From: Pseudonocardia sp.
GTDB taxonomy: Bacteria > Actinomycetota > Actinomycetes > Mycobacteriales > Pseudonocardiaceae
Assembly: GCA_025869365.1 (NCBI GenBank)
Contig: JAOZVV010000156.1
Coordinates: 1 to 64,000, forward strand
Direction: 5' to 3'
Length of the DNA: 64,000 bases
In this document: positions 17,153 to 26,739 of the stretch, piece after piece
Numbering within the stretch: position 1 is the first letter of the stretch
How the letters are laid out: the number at the start of each line of letters is the position of its first letter
Notes under the pieces: model-generated
Told to the model about the DNA's origin: nothing
Database searches by the model: none
The model's input: only the letters and a program-made list of their open reading frames with translations
Made by a program: the position numbers and the translations under genes

Positions 17153-17812
17153 GTGCGCCTCGTCATCGCCCGTTGCCAGGTGGACTACGTCGGCCGTCTG
17201 ACGGCCCACCTGCCGATGGCGCCCCGGTTGTTGCTGGTCAAGGCGGACGGCTCGGTGAGCATCCACGCGGACGACCGGGCCTACAAGCCGCTGAACTGGA
17301 TGAGCCCGCCGTGCTGGCTCTCCGAGGAGCCCGGCGTGTGGACCGTCCGCAACAAGGCGGACGAGTCCCTGGTCATCACCATCGACGAGGTGCTGCACGA
17401 CTCGAAGCACGAGCTCGGCGTCGATCCCGGCCTGGTCAAGGACGGTGTGGAGGCGCACCTGCAGGAGCTCCTCGCCGCCCATCCGGAGACCTTCGGCGAG
17501 GGCTGGACGCTCGTCCGCCGCGAGTACATGACGGCGATCGGGCCGGTGGACCTGCTGTGCCGCGACGGCGAGGGCCGCCACGTCGCCGTCGAGATCAAGC
17601 GGCGCGGGGAGATCGACGGCGTCGAGCAGCTGACCCGCTACCTCGAGCTGATGAACCGGGACCCGCTGCTCGCGCCCGTCGCGGGCGTCTACGCGGCCCA
17701 GCAGATCAAGCCGCAGGCGAAGACCCTCGCCGAGGACCGCGGGATCCGCTGCGTGACGGTGGACTACGACGCGTTGCGCGGCACGGAGTCGAAGGACCTG
17801 CGGCTGTTCTGA
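17153..17812 (+). CDS. nucS: mismatch endonuclease NucS/EndoMS
   Basis: A 219-residue protein with full-length resemblance to mycobacterial NucS. The N-terminal domain dimerises and binds DNA ([15 protein letters not shown]); the C-terminal PD-(D/E)xK nuclease shows D133 (GPVDLLCRD), E147 and K149 (VAVEIKR). The final residues LRLF match the sliding-clamp binding tail. NucS cuts both strands at mismatches and is the non-canonical mismatch repair system of actinobacteria. GTG 17153 is preferred because AAGGTGG lies upstream; GTG 17144, three codons earlier, is the alternative. Its 3' end overlaps the convergent membrane-protein gene by 49 bases. Confidence 0.93.
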   Translation: MRLVIARCQVDYVGRLTAHLPMAPRLLLVKADGSVSIHADDRAYKPLNWMSPPCWLSEEPGVWTVRNKADESLVITIDEVLHDSKHELGVDPGLVKDGVEAHLQELLAAHPETFGEGWTLVRREYMTAIGPVDLLCRDGEGRHVAVEIKRRGEIDGVEQLTRYLELMNRDPLLAPVAGVYAAQQIKPQAKTLAEDRGIRCVTVDYDALRGTESKDLRLF

Positions 17813-18228
17813 CGGACCCGGTCCTTCGTGCCGATCACGGCCACGACGGTCCAGACCAGCGCCGCGAGGTAGGCCAGCAGGAGCAGGAGGCCGGCCGTGT
17901 TCGCCGCGCTCATCAGCCCGTCGGAGACGGTCCCGTGGCCGACCAGCTCGGCGAACGGGATGCGGGCGCGGTCGTCGCCGGCGTCCGGGAGCACGGCGCC
18001 GACCAGCACGAGCAGGCCCGCGGTGAGGCCGAACGGCAGCGCGACACCGCGCGTCAGCCGGCCCCGGCGGACGGTGCCGACCGCCATCCCGAGCGGGACC
18101 AGCGTGAGGACCGGCCCGACGAGCGTGAACACGTAGATCACGAACAGCCATCCGGGCGCGGCGAACCGCAGGAGCACGAACAGCAGGATCGCGGCGGCCT
18201 GCAGGGCGATGTTCGCGGTGGTCCTCAT
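17764..18228 (-). CDS. small integral membrane protein, unknown function
   Basis: A 154-residue protein with four hydrophobic stretches: [23 protein letters not shown], a second around [34 protein letters not shown] and a last one [23 protein letters not shown]. An acidic loop lies before the last segment. No family was recognised. The last 16 codons overlap the 3' end of nucS on the other strand, so shared termination or antisense effects are possible. Codon bias supports a real gene. Confidence 0.6.
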   Translation of the reverse strand: MRTTANIALQAAAILLFVLLRFAAPGWLFVIYVFTLVGPVLTLVPLGMAVGTVRRGRLTRGVALPFGLTAGLLVLVGAVLPDAGDDRARIPFAELVGHGTVSDGLMSAANTAGLLLLLAYLAALVWTVVAVIGTKDRVRQNSRRSFDSVPRNAS

Positions 18229-18355
18229 GGGACGGAGCCTGCCCGATCCCGGGCCCGGCCGGCATCGGTAGTCGTACCCACCGCTGGTCCGGGCGGGCCG
18301 GGCGCGGCCCCGTCGGACCCGGGCCGGGGAGGGCGCGTGGTCCTAGGGTGGCCGG

Positions 18356-19825
18356 GTGAGCACCAGCGTCGACGCCGCCACCTTCGACTCGCTCGACCCC
18401 CGCACCGGTGAGGTCGTCGCGAGCTACCCCGTCCACGGCGAGGCGGAGGTCCGCGCCGCCGTCGACCGCGCCACCGCGACGTCCCTCTGGTGGGACGGGC
18501 TGGGCGCCGCCGGGCGCCGCGAGCGGCTGCTGGCCTGGCGGAAGGTGCTGGTCCGGCGGTTGGACGAGCTCGCGGGGGTCGTCAGCGCCGAGACCGGGAA
18601 ACCCTTCGACGACGCCCGGCTCGAGATCGTCCTCGCGATCGACCACGTGGACTGGGCGGCCAAGCACGCGGCGAAGGTGCTCGGCCGCCGCCGCGTGTCG
18701 TCCGGGGCGCTGATGGCCAACCAGGCGGCGACGCTCGCCTACCCGCCGCTCGGCGTCGTCGGTGTCATCGGGCCCTGGAACTACCCGGTCTTCACGCCGA
18801 TGGGCTCGATCGCCTACGCCCTCGCCGCGGGGAACGCTGTCGTGTTCAAGCCGAGCGAGCTGACGCCCGGGGTCGGGCACAGGCTCGCGGCGACGCTCGC
18901 GGAGGCGGTCCCCGGCCACGACCTCATCGAGGTCGTCACGGGCCTAGGGGAGACGGGCGCCGCGCTGTGCCGCACCCCCGGCGTCGGCAAGATCGCGTTC
19001 ACCGGCTCGACGGCGACGGGCAGGCGGGTCATGGCCGCCTGCAGCGAGACACTGACCCCGGTGCTGATCGAGTGCGGCGGTAAGGACCCGCTGATCGTCG
19101 CGGCCGACGCGGACCTCGAGGCCGCCGCGGACGCGACGGTCTGGGGCGGGATGTCCAACGCCGGCCAGACCTGCGTCGGCGTCGAGCGGGTCTACGTCGT
19201 CGAGTCCGTCGCCGCGGCGTTCACGGCGAAGGTCGTCGAGAAGTCCCGCGCCGTGCGGGCCGGCACCGAGATCGGGCCGATGACGCTGCCGTCGCAGACC
19301 GACGTGGTCCGCCGGCACGTCGCGGACGCGCTGGCCAGGGGCGGCCGGGCGGTCGTCGGCGGCGAGGACTCCGTGCGGCCGCCGTTCGTGGACCCGGTCG
19401 TGATCGTCGACGTCCCGGAGGACTCCAGCGCCGTCACCGAGGAGACGTTCGGGCCGCTGCTGGTGGTGAACCGCGTCCCGGACGTCGACGAGGCGGTCCG
19501 CCGGGCCAACGCGACCGGCTACGGCCTCGGCGCCACCGTGTTCTCCGCGAAGCAGGGGGACGCGATCGCGGCCCGGCTGCGGTGCGGGATGGTCGCGGTC
19601 AACGGCGTCATCTCGTTCGCGGGCATCCCCGCCCTGCCGTTCGGCGGGGTGGGTGACTCCGGTTTCGGCCGGATCCACGGCGAGGACGGGCTCCGGGAGT
19701 TCACCCGGCCGCAGGCCGTGGCCCGCCAGCGCTTCGCGCTGCCGATCGCGACCACCAGCTTCCGGCGTACCAACGGCGGTATGAAGGCCCTCCTGGGCCT
19801 GGTCAAGGTGTTGTGGGGGCGATGA
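18356..19825 (+). CDS. NAD(P)-dependent aldehyde dehydrogenase
   Basis: A 489-residue aldehyde dehydrogenase. The Rossmann part has GPWNYPVFTP and FTGSTATGRRV, the general base Glu is in LIECGGKDP, and the nucleophile Cys is in GQTCVGVERV. It oxidises an aldehyde to its acid. The closest general type is the succinate-semialdehyde/medium-chain group. The C-terminal 30 residues (TSFRRTNGGMKALLGLVKVLWGR) are an amphipathic extension that might touch the membrane. It is followed after 121 bases by the 3-hydroxyacyl-CoA dehydrogenase on the same strand. The substrate is uncertain. Confidence 0.88.
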   Translation: MSTSVDAATFDSLDPRTGEVVASYPVHGEAEVRAAVDRATATSLWWDGLGAAGRRERLLAWRKVLVRRLDELAGVVSAETGKPFDDARLEIVLAIDHVDWAAKHAAKVLGRRRVSSGALMANQAATLAYPPLGVVGVIGPWNYPVFTPMGSIAYALAAGNAVVFKPSELTPGVGHRLAATLAEAVPGHDLIEVVTGLGETGAALCRTPGVGKIAFTGSTATGRRVMAACSETLTPVLIECGGKDPLIVAADADLEAAADATVWGGMSNAGQTCVGVERVYVVESVAAAFTAKVVEKSRAVRAGTEIGPMTLPSQTDVVRRHVADALARGGRAVVGGEDSVRPPFVDPVVIVDVPEDSSAVTEETFGPLLVVNRVPDVDEAVRRANATGYGLGATVFSAKQGDAIAARLRCGMVAVNGVISFAGIPALPFGGVGDSGFGRIHGEDGLREFTRPQAVARQRFALPIATTSFRRTNGGMKALLGLVKVLWGR

Positions 19826-19946
19826 CCAGCGGGGGCGACCCCTCCGGTCGGACGGGTGTTCCCGCCCTCATACCCGGGGCCCCCGGCGACGGGAGGTGGC
19901 AGGATCTCGGGCAATCTCTGCCAACGACACAGCCGGAGGTACAAGC

Positions 19947-21731
19947 GTGACACGGGAGTTCCGGACGGTCGGCGTGGTCGGCCTGGGCACCATGGGTGCG
20001 GGCATCGTCGAGGTGTTCGCACGCAACGGCCTCCAGGTGGTGGCCGCCGAGGTGACCGAGGAGGCCGTCGCGCGCGGCCGCACCCACCTCGAGACCTCCA
20101 CCCGGCGCGCCATCGACCGCGGCAAGATGACCGAGGAGCAGGCCGCCGAGCTGCTCGGCCGGATCACGACGACCACGACCATGGCGGACATGGCCGACGT
20201 CGACCTGGTCGTCGAGGCCGTGCCGGAGAGCCTGGACCTGAAGGCGTCGGTCTTCGCCGAGCTGGACAAGCACGTCGGCCCGGACACGATCCTGGCGTCC
20301 AACACCTCGTCCCTGTCGGTGACCGAGCTGGCCGTGCGCACGCAGCGCCCCGGCAAGGTCGTCGGGATGCACTTCTTCAACCCGGCGCCGGTGCAGAAGC
20401 TCGTGGAGCTGGTGCGCACCGTCGTCACCGAGCCGGACGTCGTCGAGGACCTGCAGGCCTTCGCCGCCACGCTGGACAAGGTCCCGGTCGTGATCGGGGA
20501 CCGCGCCGGCTTCATCGCGAACGCCCTGCTCTTCGGGTACCTCAACCACGCCGCGCGGATGTACGAGGAGCACTACGCGAGCCGTGAGGACCTCGACGCC
20601 GGTATGCGCTACGGCTGCGGCTACCCGATGGGCCCGCTCGCCCTGCTGGACCTCATCGGCCTGGACACGGCCTACGAGATCCTCGAGACGATGTACGCCC
20701 AGTCCCGCAACCTCATGCACGCCCCGACGCCGGTGTTCAAGCAGATGATCACCGCCGGCCTGCTCGGCCGGAAGAGCGGGCGCGGCTTCTACACCTACGA
20801 GAAGGCCCACAGCTCGAAGGTCGTGCCGGACGCCGAGACGCCGGGCGAGCTCGTCTCCGCCGACGCGGCGACGCGCGAGGTGCAGCGGGTCGGCGTCGTC
20901 GGCACGGGCACGATGGCCAGCGGGATCGTGCAGGTCTTCGCCTCGTCCGGCTTCGACGTCGTGCTTCGCGGTCGCAGTGAGTCCAAGGTCCAGGCGTCGA
21001 TCGCGGGGATCAGGAAGTCCCTCGAGAAGGCGGTCGTGCGCGGCAAGCTCACCGAGGACGAGCGGGACGCCACGCTGGGCCGGATCACCGGGACGACCCA
21101 GCTCGAGGACTTCGCGGACGCGGATCTCGTCGTCGAGGCCATCGCCGAGGAACTCGAGGTCAAGCGGGCCGTCTTCGGTGCGCTGGACGAGATCTGCAAG
21201 CCGGGCGCGATCCTGGCCACCACGACGTCGTCGCTGCCGGTCGTCGAGTGCGCGGCGGCCACGTCCCGGCCCGCGGACGTCGTCGGGCTGCACTTCTTCA
21301 ACCCCGCTCCGGTGATGAAGCTGGTGGAGGTCGTCTCCACGATCGGCACCGCGCCGGATGTCACCGCGACCGCGCTCGCCCTGTGCGCGAAGCTGAAGAA
21401 GGTGCCGGTGCGCTGCGGCGACCGGGCAGGCTTCATCGTCAACGCGCTGCTGTTCCCGTACCTCAACGACGCCGTCAAGATGCTCGAGGCGCACTACGCG
21501 ACCGCGGACGACATCGACGCCGCGATGAAGACGGGCTGTGCCCTGCCGATGGGCCCGTTCGAGCTGCTCGACGTCGTCGGGCTCGACGTGTCGCTGGCGA
21601 TCCAGCGCTCGCTCTACGCCGAGTTCCGGCAGGCCGGGTTCTCGCCCGCGCCGCTGCTGGAGCACCTGGTCACCGCGGGTCGCCTGGGCCGTAAGACCGG
21701 CAAGGGTTTCCGGGACTACACCACCAGGTAG
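19947..21731 (+). CDS. tandem-duplicated 3-hydroxyacyl-CoA dehydrogenase
   Basis: A 594-residue protein made of two complete 3HCDH units. Unit 1 starts VGVVGLGTMGAGIVEVF near residue 8; unit 2 starts VGVVGTGTMASGIVQVF near residue 315. Each has the catalytic-His motif (GMHFFNPAP and GLHFFNPAP), a DRAGFIxNALLFxYLN hinge and a C-terminal GRKxGxGF helix. Normal family members have one unit of about 290 residues. It would reduce acetoacetyl-CoA to 3-hydroxybutyryl-CoA or act in beta-oxidation. The GTG at 19947 has a GGAGG site. Both units look intact, so this is a fusion rather than a broken repeat. Confidence 0.88.
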   Translation: MTREFRTVGVVGLGTMGAGIVEVFARNGLQVVAAEVTEEAVARGRTHLETSTRRAIDRGKMTEEQAAELLGRITTTTTMADMADVDLVVEAVPESLDLKASVFAELDKHVGPDTILASNTSSLSVTELAVRTQRPGKVVGMHFFNPAPVQKLVELVRTVVTEPDVVEDLQAFAATLDKVPVVIGDRAGFIANALLFGYLNHAARMYEEHYASREDLDAGMRYGCGYPMGPLALLDLIGLDTAYEILETMYAQSRNLMHAPTPVFKQMITAGLLGRKSGRGFYTYEKAHSSKVVPDAETPGELVSADAATREVQRVGVVGTGTMASGIVQVFASSGFDVVLRGRSESKVQASIAGIRKSLEKAVVRGKLTEDERDATLGRITGTTQLEDFADADLVVEAIAEELEVKRAVFGALDEICKPGAILATTTSSLPVVECAAATSRPADVVGLHFFNPAPVMKLVEVVSTIGTAPDVTATALALCAKLKKVPVRCGDRAGFIVNALLFPYLNDAVKMLEAHYATADDIDAAMKTGCALPMGPFELLDVVGLDVSLAIQRSLYAEFRQAGFSPAPLLEHLVTAGRLGRKTGKGFRDYTTR

Positions 21732-21759
21732 CACTCGGCAGCCTCGGTATTCTTCACGC

Positions 21760-22074
21760 ATGGGACGTGCACGCCGGCCCCGCCCCTCGGAACGAGGGCG
21801 GGGCCGCGCCGTGTCCGCACCCCTGAGCTCGGGGATCATCACCCGCACCGAGTACGGGCCGGACGGCGAGTGGCAGGTCCGGCACGTCCCCGGCGGCTCG
21901 TCGATCAAGGAGTACCGGTGCCCGGGCTGTGACCAGCTCATCCCCGCGGGCGTCGGGCACGTCGTGACGTGGCCCTCCGGGGACTACGGGACGGTGGAGG
22001 ACCGGCGCCACTGGCACCTGCCCTGCTGGAACGCGCGGGGGCGGCGGCGGCCGGGGGTACGCCGGCCCCGCTGA
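21760..22074 (+). CDS. conserved actinobacterial small Cys/His protein
   Basis: A 104-residue protein with a basic N-terminus ([15 protein letters not shown]) and a compact C-terminal part that may bind zinc: CPGC (residues 54-57), then GVGHVV and HWHLPCW. Similar actinobacterial proteins are often labelled ATP/GTP-binding without evidence. The function is unknown. It follows the dehydrogenase by 28 bases and converges with the DivIVA-like gene. It is probably translated from a nearly leaderless or weakly led ATG. Confidence 0.68.
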   Translation: MGRARRPRPSERGRGRAVSAPLSSGIITRTEYGPDGEWQVRHVPGGSSIKEYRCPGCDQLIPAGVGHVVTWPSGDYGTVEDRRHWHLPCWNARGRRRPGVRRPR

Positions 22075-22123
22075 CGGTCCGGCCCCGCCGGACCTCGGCC
22101 CGTGCAGCTCAGCGGCGTGCAGC

Positions 22124-23194
22124 TCAGCGGCGGGCGGCGGCGGCCCGGCGCTCGGGGCTCGGTCTCGGGGCGCCGATCCCGCTGAGGGCGGCACCGTTCG
22201 TGGGGGAGCCTGCCCCGCCGTCCGTCGCCGGGGTCTCCTGGGCGGGGTCGTCCGTCTCGGCGGCCAGCGGGACCAGGGCCTCCAGCGAGCGGTCCAACCG
22301 GGACCGGGTGCCGAGCAGTTGCTCGGCGATCCGGCCGCGGAGATCCGTCAGCTCGGCGACCCGCCGCTCCGCCTCGGTGACCAGGCGCTCCGCCTCCCGA
22401 CGGGCCGCGGCGACCGTGGCCCGGGCCTCCTCGGCGGCGTCGGAGCGGCTCCGTGCCGCCTCGTTCCGGGCGCTGGTGCGCTCGGCCGTCATCGCGGCGA
22501 GCGCCTCGGCGCGACGCTGGTCCATGGCCAGCGCGAAGTCCTCCTCGACGCGGGTGCGCTCGGCCTGCGCCTCGGCGTCCAGCCGCGCGCGTTCGGCGGC
22601 CGCGTGCTCGTCCGCGGCGCGCCGCTCGGCGTTCGCGGCCGCGATGCGCTCGGCCAGCTCCGCGTCGGCCGCGGCCCTCGCCCGCTCGTGCTCGGCGGTC
22701 TCGACACGGGTCCGCTCCGCGGCGCGCTCGGCCTCGGCGCGGGCCTCGGCGAGGATCCGTTCGCCCTCGGCCGCGATCTGCTCGCGCTGCGCCTCCGCGT
22801 GCGCGTCCACCTCGGCCCGGAGCCGCACGGCGTGCTGTTCGGCCTCCGCGCGCTTCTCGGCGGTCTCGCGGCTCGCCCGTGCCCGCATCTCGGCGACCTC
22901 GTCCTCGGCCAGCCGGAGCATCGTGCGCATCCGCTCGCTCATGCCCTGCACGTTCTGGGGCGGGGCGGCGAGCTTGCGCACCTGCTGGCGCAACGACTCC
23001 GCGCGCGAGCGGGCGTCGTCGAGCTCGTGGGTCAGCTGCGTGACCTGAGCGACCGCCGCGTCGCGGTCCGCCGCCAGCAGGCGCACGTCCGCGTCGACCC
23101 GGCGGAGGTGGGCGTCGACCTCGGCCTGGTCGTACCCGCGCCGGGAGATGCGGAAAGCGGCATCCTGCTGAGGGTTCTCCGAGGCACCGACCAT
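22124..23194 (-). CDS. DivIVA-like coiled-coil protein
   Basis: About 356 residues. The N-terminal FRISRRGYDQAEVDAHLRRVD resembles the DivIVA membrane-binding lead-in (F-x3-R-R-GYD-x2-EVD). It is followed by about 250 residues of uninterrupted Ala/Glu/Arg heptads, a long coiled coil, and a disordered Pro/Ala tail. Such proteins mark poles and septa or scaffold cell-wall growth in actinobacteria (Wag31, Scy and FilP-like). It is not the main divIVA, which sits in the cell-division cluster. The ATG at 23194 is chosen because the domain begins there. Confidence 0.75.
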   Translation of the reverse strand: MVGASENPQQDAAFRISRRGYDQAEVDAHLRRVDADVRLLAADRDAAVAQVTQLTHELDDARSRAESLRQQVRKLAAPPQNVQGMSERMRTMLRLAEDEVAEMRARASRETAEKRAEAEQHAVRLRAEVDAHAEAQREQIAAEGERILAEARAEAERAAERTRVETAEHERARAAADAELAERIAAANAERRAADEHAAAERARLDAEAQAERTRVEEDFALAMDQRRAEALAAMTAERTSARNEAARSRSDAAEEARATVAAARREAERLVTEAERRVAELTDLRGRIAEQLLGTRSRLDRSLEALVPLAAETDDPAQETPATDGGAGSPTNGAALSGIGAPRPSPERRAAAARR

Positions 23195-23276
23195 GCGCGT
23201 CACCGTACCGGGCGACCCCGTCCGGGGAGCGTGAATGCACACTCCCCGGTGAGGCCTCTCACCCACAGTGAGTGGA

Positions 23277-24608
23277 TCAGACCCCGCGGAAGCGGTTGAT
23301 GGCGTCCAGGTGCTGGGCGCGGCGCTCCGGGTTCGTCACCCCGAGGCCCTCCTCCGGGGCGAGGGCCAGGACGCCGACCTTGCCCTGGTGCCGGTTCTGG
23401 TGGACGTCGTAGGCCGCCTGACCGGTGTCCGCCAGCGAGTACACACGGGACAGCGTCGGGTGCACCAGGCCCTTGCTGATCAGCTTGTTCGCCTCCCACG
23501 CCTCGCGGTAGTTCGCGAAGTGCGAGCCGACGATCCGCTTGAGGTTCATCCACAGGTAGCGGTTGTCGAACTCGTGCATGTACCCGGACGTCGAGGCACA
23601 GGTGACGATCGTGCCGCCCTTGCGCGCGACGTAGACGCTCGCGCCGAACGTCTCCCGGCCCGGGTGCTCGAACACGATGTCCGGGTCGTCGCCGCCGGTG
23701 AGCTCGCGGATCTTGGCGCCGAGCCGCTTCCATTCCTTCGGGTCCTGGGTCTTCTCGTCCTTCCAGAACTTGAAGCCCTCGGCGCTGCGGTCGATGACCA
23801 GATCCGCGCCCATCCTGCGGCAGATCTCGGCCTTCTCCGGCGAGGACACGACGCACACCGGGATCGCCCCGCCGTTGAGCGCGAACTGGGTGGCGTAGGA
23901 GCCGAGCCCGCCGCTCGCACCCCAGATCAGCACGGTGTCGCCCTGCTTCATGTCCGCGCCGTTGCGGCTCACCAGCTGCCGGTAGGCGGTGGAGTTGACC
24001 AGCCCGGGGCTCGCCGCCTCCTCCCAGGTGAGGTGTTCCGGCTTCGGCATCAGCTGGTTGGACTTCACCAACGCCAGGTGGGCGAGCCCGCCGAAGTTGG
24101 TCTCGAACCCCCAGATCCGCTGCTGCGGGTCCATCATCGTGTCGGCGTGCCCGTCCGGGCTCTCCAGCTCGACGGACAGGCAGTGCGCGACGACGCGGTC
24201 CCCCGGCTTCCAGGCGTTCACGCCCGCGCCGGTCCGCACGACGACGCCGGCCAGGTCCGAACCCACGACGTGGTAGGGCAGATCGTGCCGCTTGCCCTGC
24301 GGGGACTCCTTGCCGTAGCGCTTGAGGAACCCGAAGGTCGAGACCGGCTCGAAGATCGACGTCCACACGGTGTTGTAGTTGATCGCACTGGCCATCACGG
24401 CGACGAGCGCCTCGCCCGGGCCGAGCTCGGGCGTCGCGACCTCATCCAGGTGCAGGCTCTTGCGCGGGTCCTTGTCGCGGGTGGCGATGCCGTCGAACAT
24501 CTCGGTCTCGTCCTGGTGCACCGTGACGGCCTGGTAGCTCTCCGGCACGGGGAGGTCGGCGACGGCGTCGAGCTGGTCCGCGAGGATCGCGTCGAGGATC
24601 TTCTGCAC
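23277..24608 (-). CDS. ccr: crotonyl-CoA carboxylase/reductase
   Basis: A 443-residue MDR-family enoyl-CoA carboxylase/reductase, which converts crotonyl-CoA, CO2 and NADPH to ethylmalonyl-CoA. The CO2-pocket residues known from Kitasatospora setae Ccr (N81, F170, E171, H365) are present with an offset of two: N79 (INYNTVW), F168-E169 (WGFETN) and H363 (GSHFANY). The NADPH fold is [16 protein letters not shown]. Crotonyl-CoA is thus the likely substrate, rather than simple quinone or alcohol chemistry. It is the key enzyme of the ethylmalonyl-CoA pathway and a supplier of polyketide extender units. It is separated from the upstream epimerase gene by a strong hairpin. Confidence 0.93.
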   Translation of the reverse strand: MQKILDAILADQLDAVADLPVPESYQAVTVHQDETEMFDGIATRDKDPRKSLHLDEVATPELGPGEALVAVMASAINYNTVWTSIFEPVSTFGFLKRYGKESPQGKRHDLPYHVVGSDLAGVVVRTGAGVNAWKPGDRVVAHCLSVELESPDGHADTMMDPQQRIWGFETNFGGLAHLALVKSNQLMPKPEHLTWEEAASPGLVNSTAYRQLVSRNGADMKQGDTVLIWGASGGLGSYATQFALNGGAIPVCVVSSPEKAEICRRMGADLVIDRSAEGFKFWKDEKTQDPKEWKRLGAKIRELTGGDDPDIVFEHPGRETFGASVYVARKGGTIVTCASTSGYMHEFDNRYLWMNLKRIVGSHFANYREAWEANKLISKGLVHPTLSRVYSLADTGQAAYDVHQNRHQGKVGVLALAPEEGLGVTNPERRAQHLDAINRFRGV

Positions 24609-24766
24609 GGCTGGGCCTCCGATGGCGTGAGTCGTGTAAGGCGGTTCTCGGCTGATGAGCGCTCAGGTTTGCGTGGTATCTCAAACGCTACTGCTCAGTA
24701 TGGTATCCACGGATTGTGGCGGCTGCGCGCGGGCGTGGAAGTGATAGTGGCGCAGGCCACAGACGG

Positions 24767-24812
24767 CGCGACCCCTCCGGTCAGGTCGAACTGCCTGACC
24801 GGAGGGGTCGCG
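24767..24812. terminator. 19-bp perfect inverted repeat, probable terminator of the epimerase gene
   Basis: CGCGACCCCTCCGGTCAGG at 24767-24785 is repeated as its exact complement at 24794-24812 around an 8-base loop (TCGAACTG). It lies 106 bases past the epimerase stop and 159 bases before the ccr start on the same strand, so it can end the epimerase transcript before the ccr promoter. There is no T-tract, which is common for actinobacterial hairpins. Confidence 0.65.
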
Positions 24813-24856
24813 AATCGATACAGCCCGTTCGGGAGGCGCCTCGCCGCCACCCGGTC

Positions 24857-24930
24857 GGGATCGGTGGGCCCGGATGGGCCCGGGATCAGTGGGCCCCGGG
24901 ATCGGTCGGCGCCGGGATCAGTGGGCCCCG
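24857..24930. repeat. imperfect tandem repeats GGGATCRGTGGGCCCCG
   Basis: About four copies of a 16-17 base unit (GGGATCGGTGGGCCCG, GGGATCAGTGGGCCCCG, GGGATCGGTCGGCGCCG, GGGATCAGTGGGCCCCG) start near 24857, 24882, 24898 and 24914. The last copy contains the stop codon and final residues of the methylmalonyl-CoA epimerase gene. The rest of the 24609-24917 gap holds the hairpin at 24767-24812 and the ccr leader; no gene is seen there. Confidence 0.6.
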
Positions 24931-25397
24931 GGCGCCGGGGGCTCCACCAGTTCGACGAGGACGCCGCCCGCGTCCTTCGGGTGCACGAAGTTGATCCGCG
25001 AGCCGGCGGTGCCACGCTTCGGGGCGTCGTAGAGCAGGCGCAGCCCCTTCTCCCGCAGGGCCGCGCTCGCCACCTCGATGTCCTCGACGCGGTAGGCGAC
25101 CTGCTGGATGCCCGGGCCGTTCCTGTCCAGGAACTTCCCGATCGCGGAGTCCGGCCGCAGGGGGGCCAGCAGCTGCACGCGGGTGTCTGCCTCGCCGGGC
25201 GCGGACAGCATGGCCTCGTGGACGCCCTGCTCCTCGTTGATCTCCGTGTGCGTCGCGACCAGGCCGAACGTGTCCGCGTACCAGGTGATGGCCGCGTCGA
25301 GGTCCGGCACCGCGATGCCGACATGGTCCACCGCGGTGACCAGTGCGCCGAGGGTGGCGCCGGATCCGGCAGCCTGCGTCGTCGAATGAGCCGTCAT
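24918..25397 (-). CDS. mce: methylmalonyl-CoA epimerase (ethylmalonyl/methylmalonyl)
   Basis: A 159-residue VOC-fold metalloenzyme with two beta-alpha-beta-beta-beta modules. Module one starts [18 protein letters not shown] with a metal-ligand His; module two has [15 protein letters not shown], then [15 protein letters not shown] with the catalytic Glu. The GPGIQQVAY stretch has Gln where many non-actinobacterial epimerases have His; this may be a lineage trait. It inverts the C2 centre of methylmalonyl- or ethylmalonyl-CoA. ATG 25397 is chosen; an in-frame ATG at 25427 with AGGAGAGG close upstream is possible. Its neighbours ccr, thiolase and meaB support the role. Confidence 0.87.
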   Translation of the reverse strand: MTAHSTTQAAGSGATLGALVTAVDHVGIAVPDLDAAITWYADTFGLVATHTEINEEQGVHEAMLSAPGEADTRVQLLAPLRPDSAIGKFLDRNGPGIQQVAYRVEDIEVASAALREKGLRLLYDAPKRGTAGSRINFVHPKDAGGVLVELVEPPAPGAH

Positions 25398-25538
25398 GTC
25401 CGGGAATGTAACCGGGAGAGCCCGCATCCTCTCCTTGTGTGGCTGGTCACCCGTCCGATCGGCCCGTCGGGCGACCCCGGATCTGGAGGTAGGGTCCCCT
25501 GTGACATTCAGGTTTCGCCGCAGTCGCCGGAGGTAGTC

Positions 25539-26729
25539 GTGGCCGAGTCCGTCATCGTCGCTGGAGCCCGTACCCCGGTCGGCCGCCTGCTCGGGTCCCT
25601 CAAGGGTTTCTCGGGCGCGCAGCTCGGTGGCATCGCGATCAAGGCGGCCCTCGAGCGCGCGGGGGTCGCGCCCGAGAAGGTCGACTACGTGATCATGGGA
25701 CAGGTGCTCACCGCGGGTGCCGGGCAGATCCCGGCCCGCCAGGCCGCCGTCGCCGCGGGCATCCCGATGGACGTCCCCGCGCTGAGCATCAACAAGGTCT
25801 GCCTGTCCGGCATCGACGCGATCGCGCTGGCGGACCAGCTGATCCGCGCCGGCGAGTTCGACATCGTGGTGGCCGGTGGCCAGGAGTCCATGACCCAGGC
25901 CCCGCACATGCTCCCGAAGTCCCGCGAGGGCACCAAGTTCGGTGACACGACGCTCGTCGACCACATGTCCCTCGACGGCCTGTTCTGCGCGTTCGACCAG
26001 GTGGCGATGGGTGCCTCCACCGAGAAGTACAACGGTCGCTACGAGCTCACCCGACAGGACCAGGACGAGTTCGCCGCCCGCTCGCACCAGCGCGCCGCCG
26101 CCGCCCAGAAGAACGGCGTGTTCGACGACGAGATCACCCCGGTCGAGATCCCGCAGCGCAAGGGCGACCCGGTGGTCTTCAGCGCCGACGAGGGCGTCCG
26201 TGCGGACACCACCGTCGAGGGGCTCGCGAAGCTCCGCCCGGCGTTCGCGGCCGACGGCACCATCACCGCAGCCTCCTCGTCGCAGATCTCCGACGGCGCG
26301 GCCGCGGTGGTCGTGATGAGCAAGGCCAAGGCCGAGGAGCTGGGGCTCACCTGGCTCGCCGAGATCGGCGCGCACGGCGTGGTGGCCGGGCCGGACGCCA
26401 GCCTGCAGGAGCAGCCCGCCAACGCCATCGCCAAGGCCTGTGCGAAGGAGGGCATCTCGCCCGCGGACCTGGACCTGGTGGAGATCAACGAGGCGTTCGC
26501 CGCGGTCGGGGTCGTGTCCGCCCGCAAGCTCGGCCTCGCCGACGACAAGGTCAACGTCAACGGTGGCGCGATCGCGATCGGCCACCCGATCGGCATGTCC
26601 GGCGCACGGATCGCCCTGCACCTCGCACTCGAGCTGAAGCGTCGCGGCGGCGGCGTCGGTGCGGCGGCGCTGTGTGGCGGTGGCGGCCAGGGCGACGCCC
26701 TGATCGTCCGGGTGCCGGCCTCGAGCTGA
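25539..26729 (+). CDS. atoB: acetyl-CoA acetyltransferase (thiolase)
   Basis: A 396-residue biosynthetic-type thiolase. The nucleophile is Cys88 (NKVCLSG), the base His349 ([14 protein letters not shown]) and the second Cys379 (LCGGGGQG). It condenses two acetyl-CoA to acetoacetyl-CoA, the entry step to both PHB and the ethylmalonyl-CoA pathway, or runs in reverse. The GTG start has a GGAGG site. meaB follows after ten bases, so the two form an operon divergent from the epimerase. All catalytic residues are present. Confidence 0.93.
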   Translation: MAESVIVAGARTPVGRLLGSLKGFSGAQLGGIAIKAALERAGVAPEKVDYVIMGQVLTAGAGQIPARQAAVAAGIPMDVPALSINKVCLSGIDAIALADQLIRAGEFDIVVAGGQESMTQAPHMLPKSREGTKFGDTTLVDHMSLDGLFCAFDQVAMGASTEKYNGRYELTRQDQDEFAARSHQRAAAAQKNGVFDDEITPVEIPQRKGDPVVFSADEGVRADTTVEGLAKLRPAFAADGTITAASSSQISDGAAAVVVMSKAKAEELGLTWLAEIGAHGVVAGPDASLQEQPANAIAKACAKEGISPADLDLVEINEAFAAVGVVSARKLGLADDKVNVNGGAIAIGHPIGMSGARIALHLALELKRRGGGVGAAALCGGGGQGDALIVRVPASS

Positions 26730-26739
26730 GGGTTCCTCC

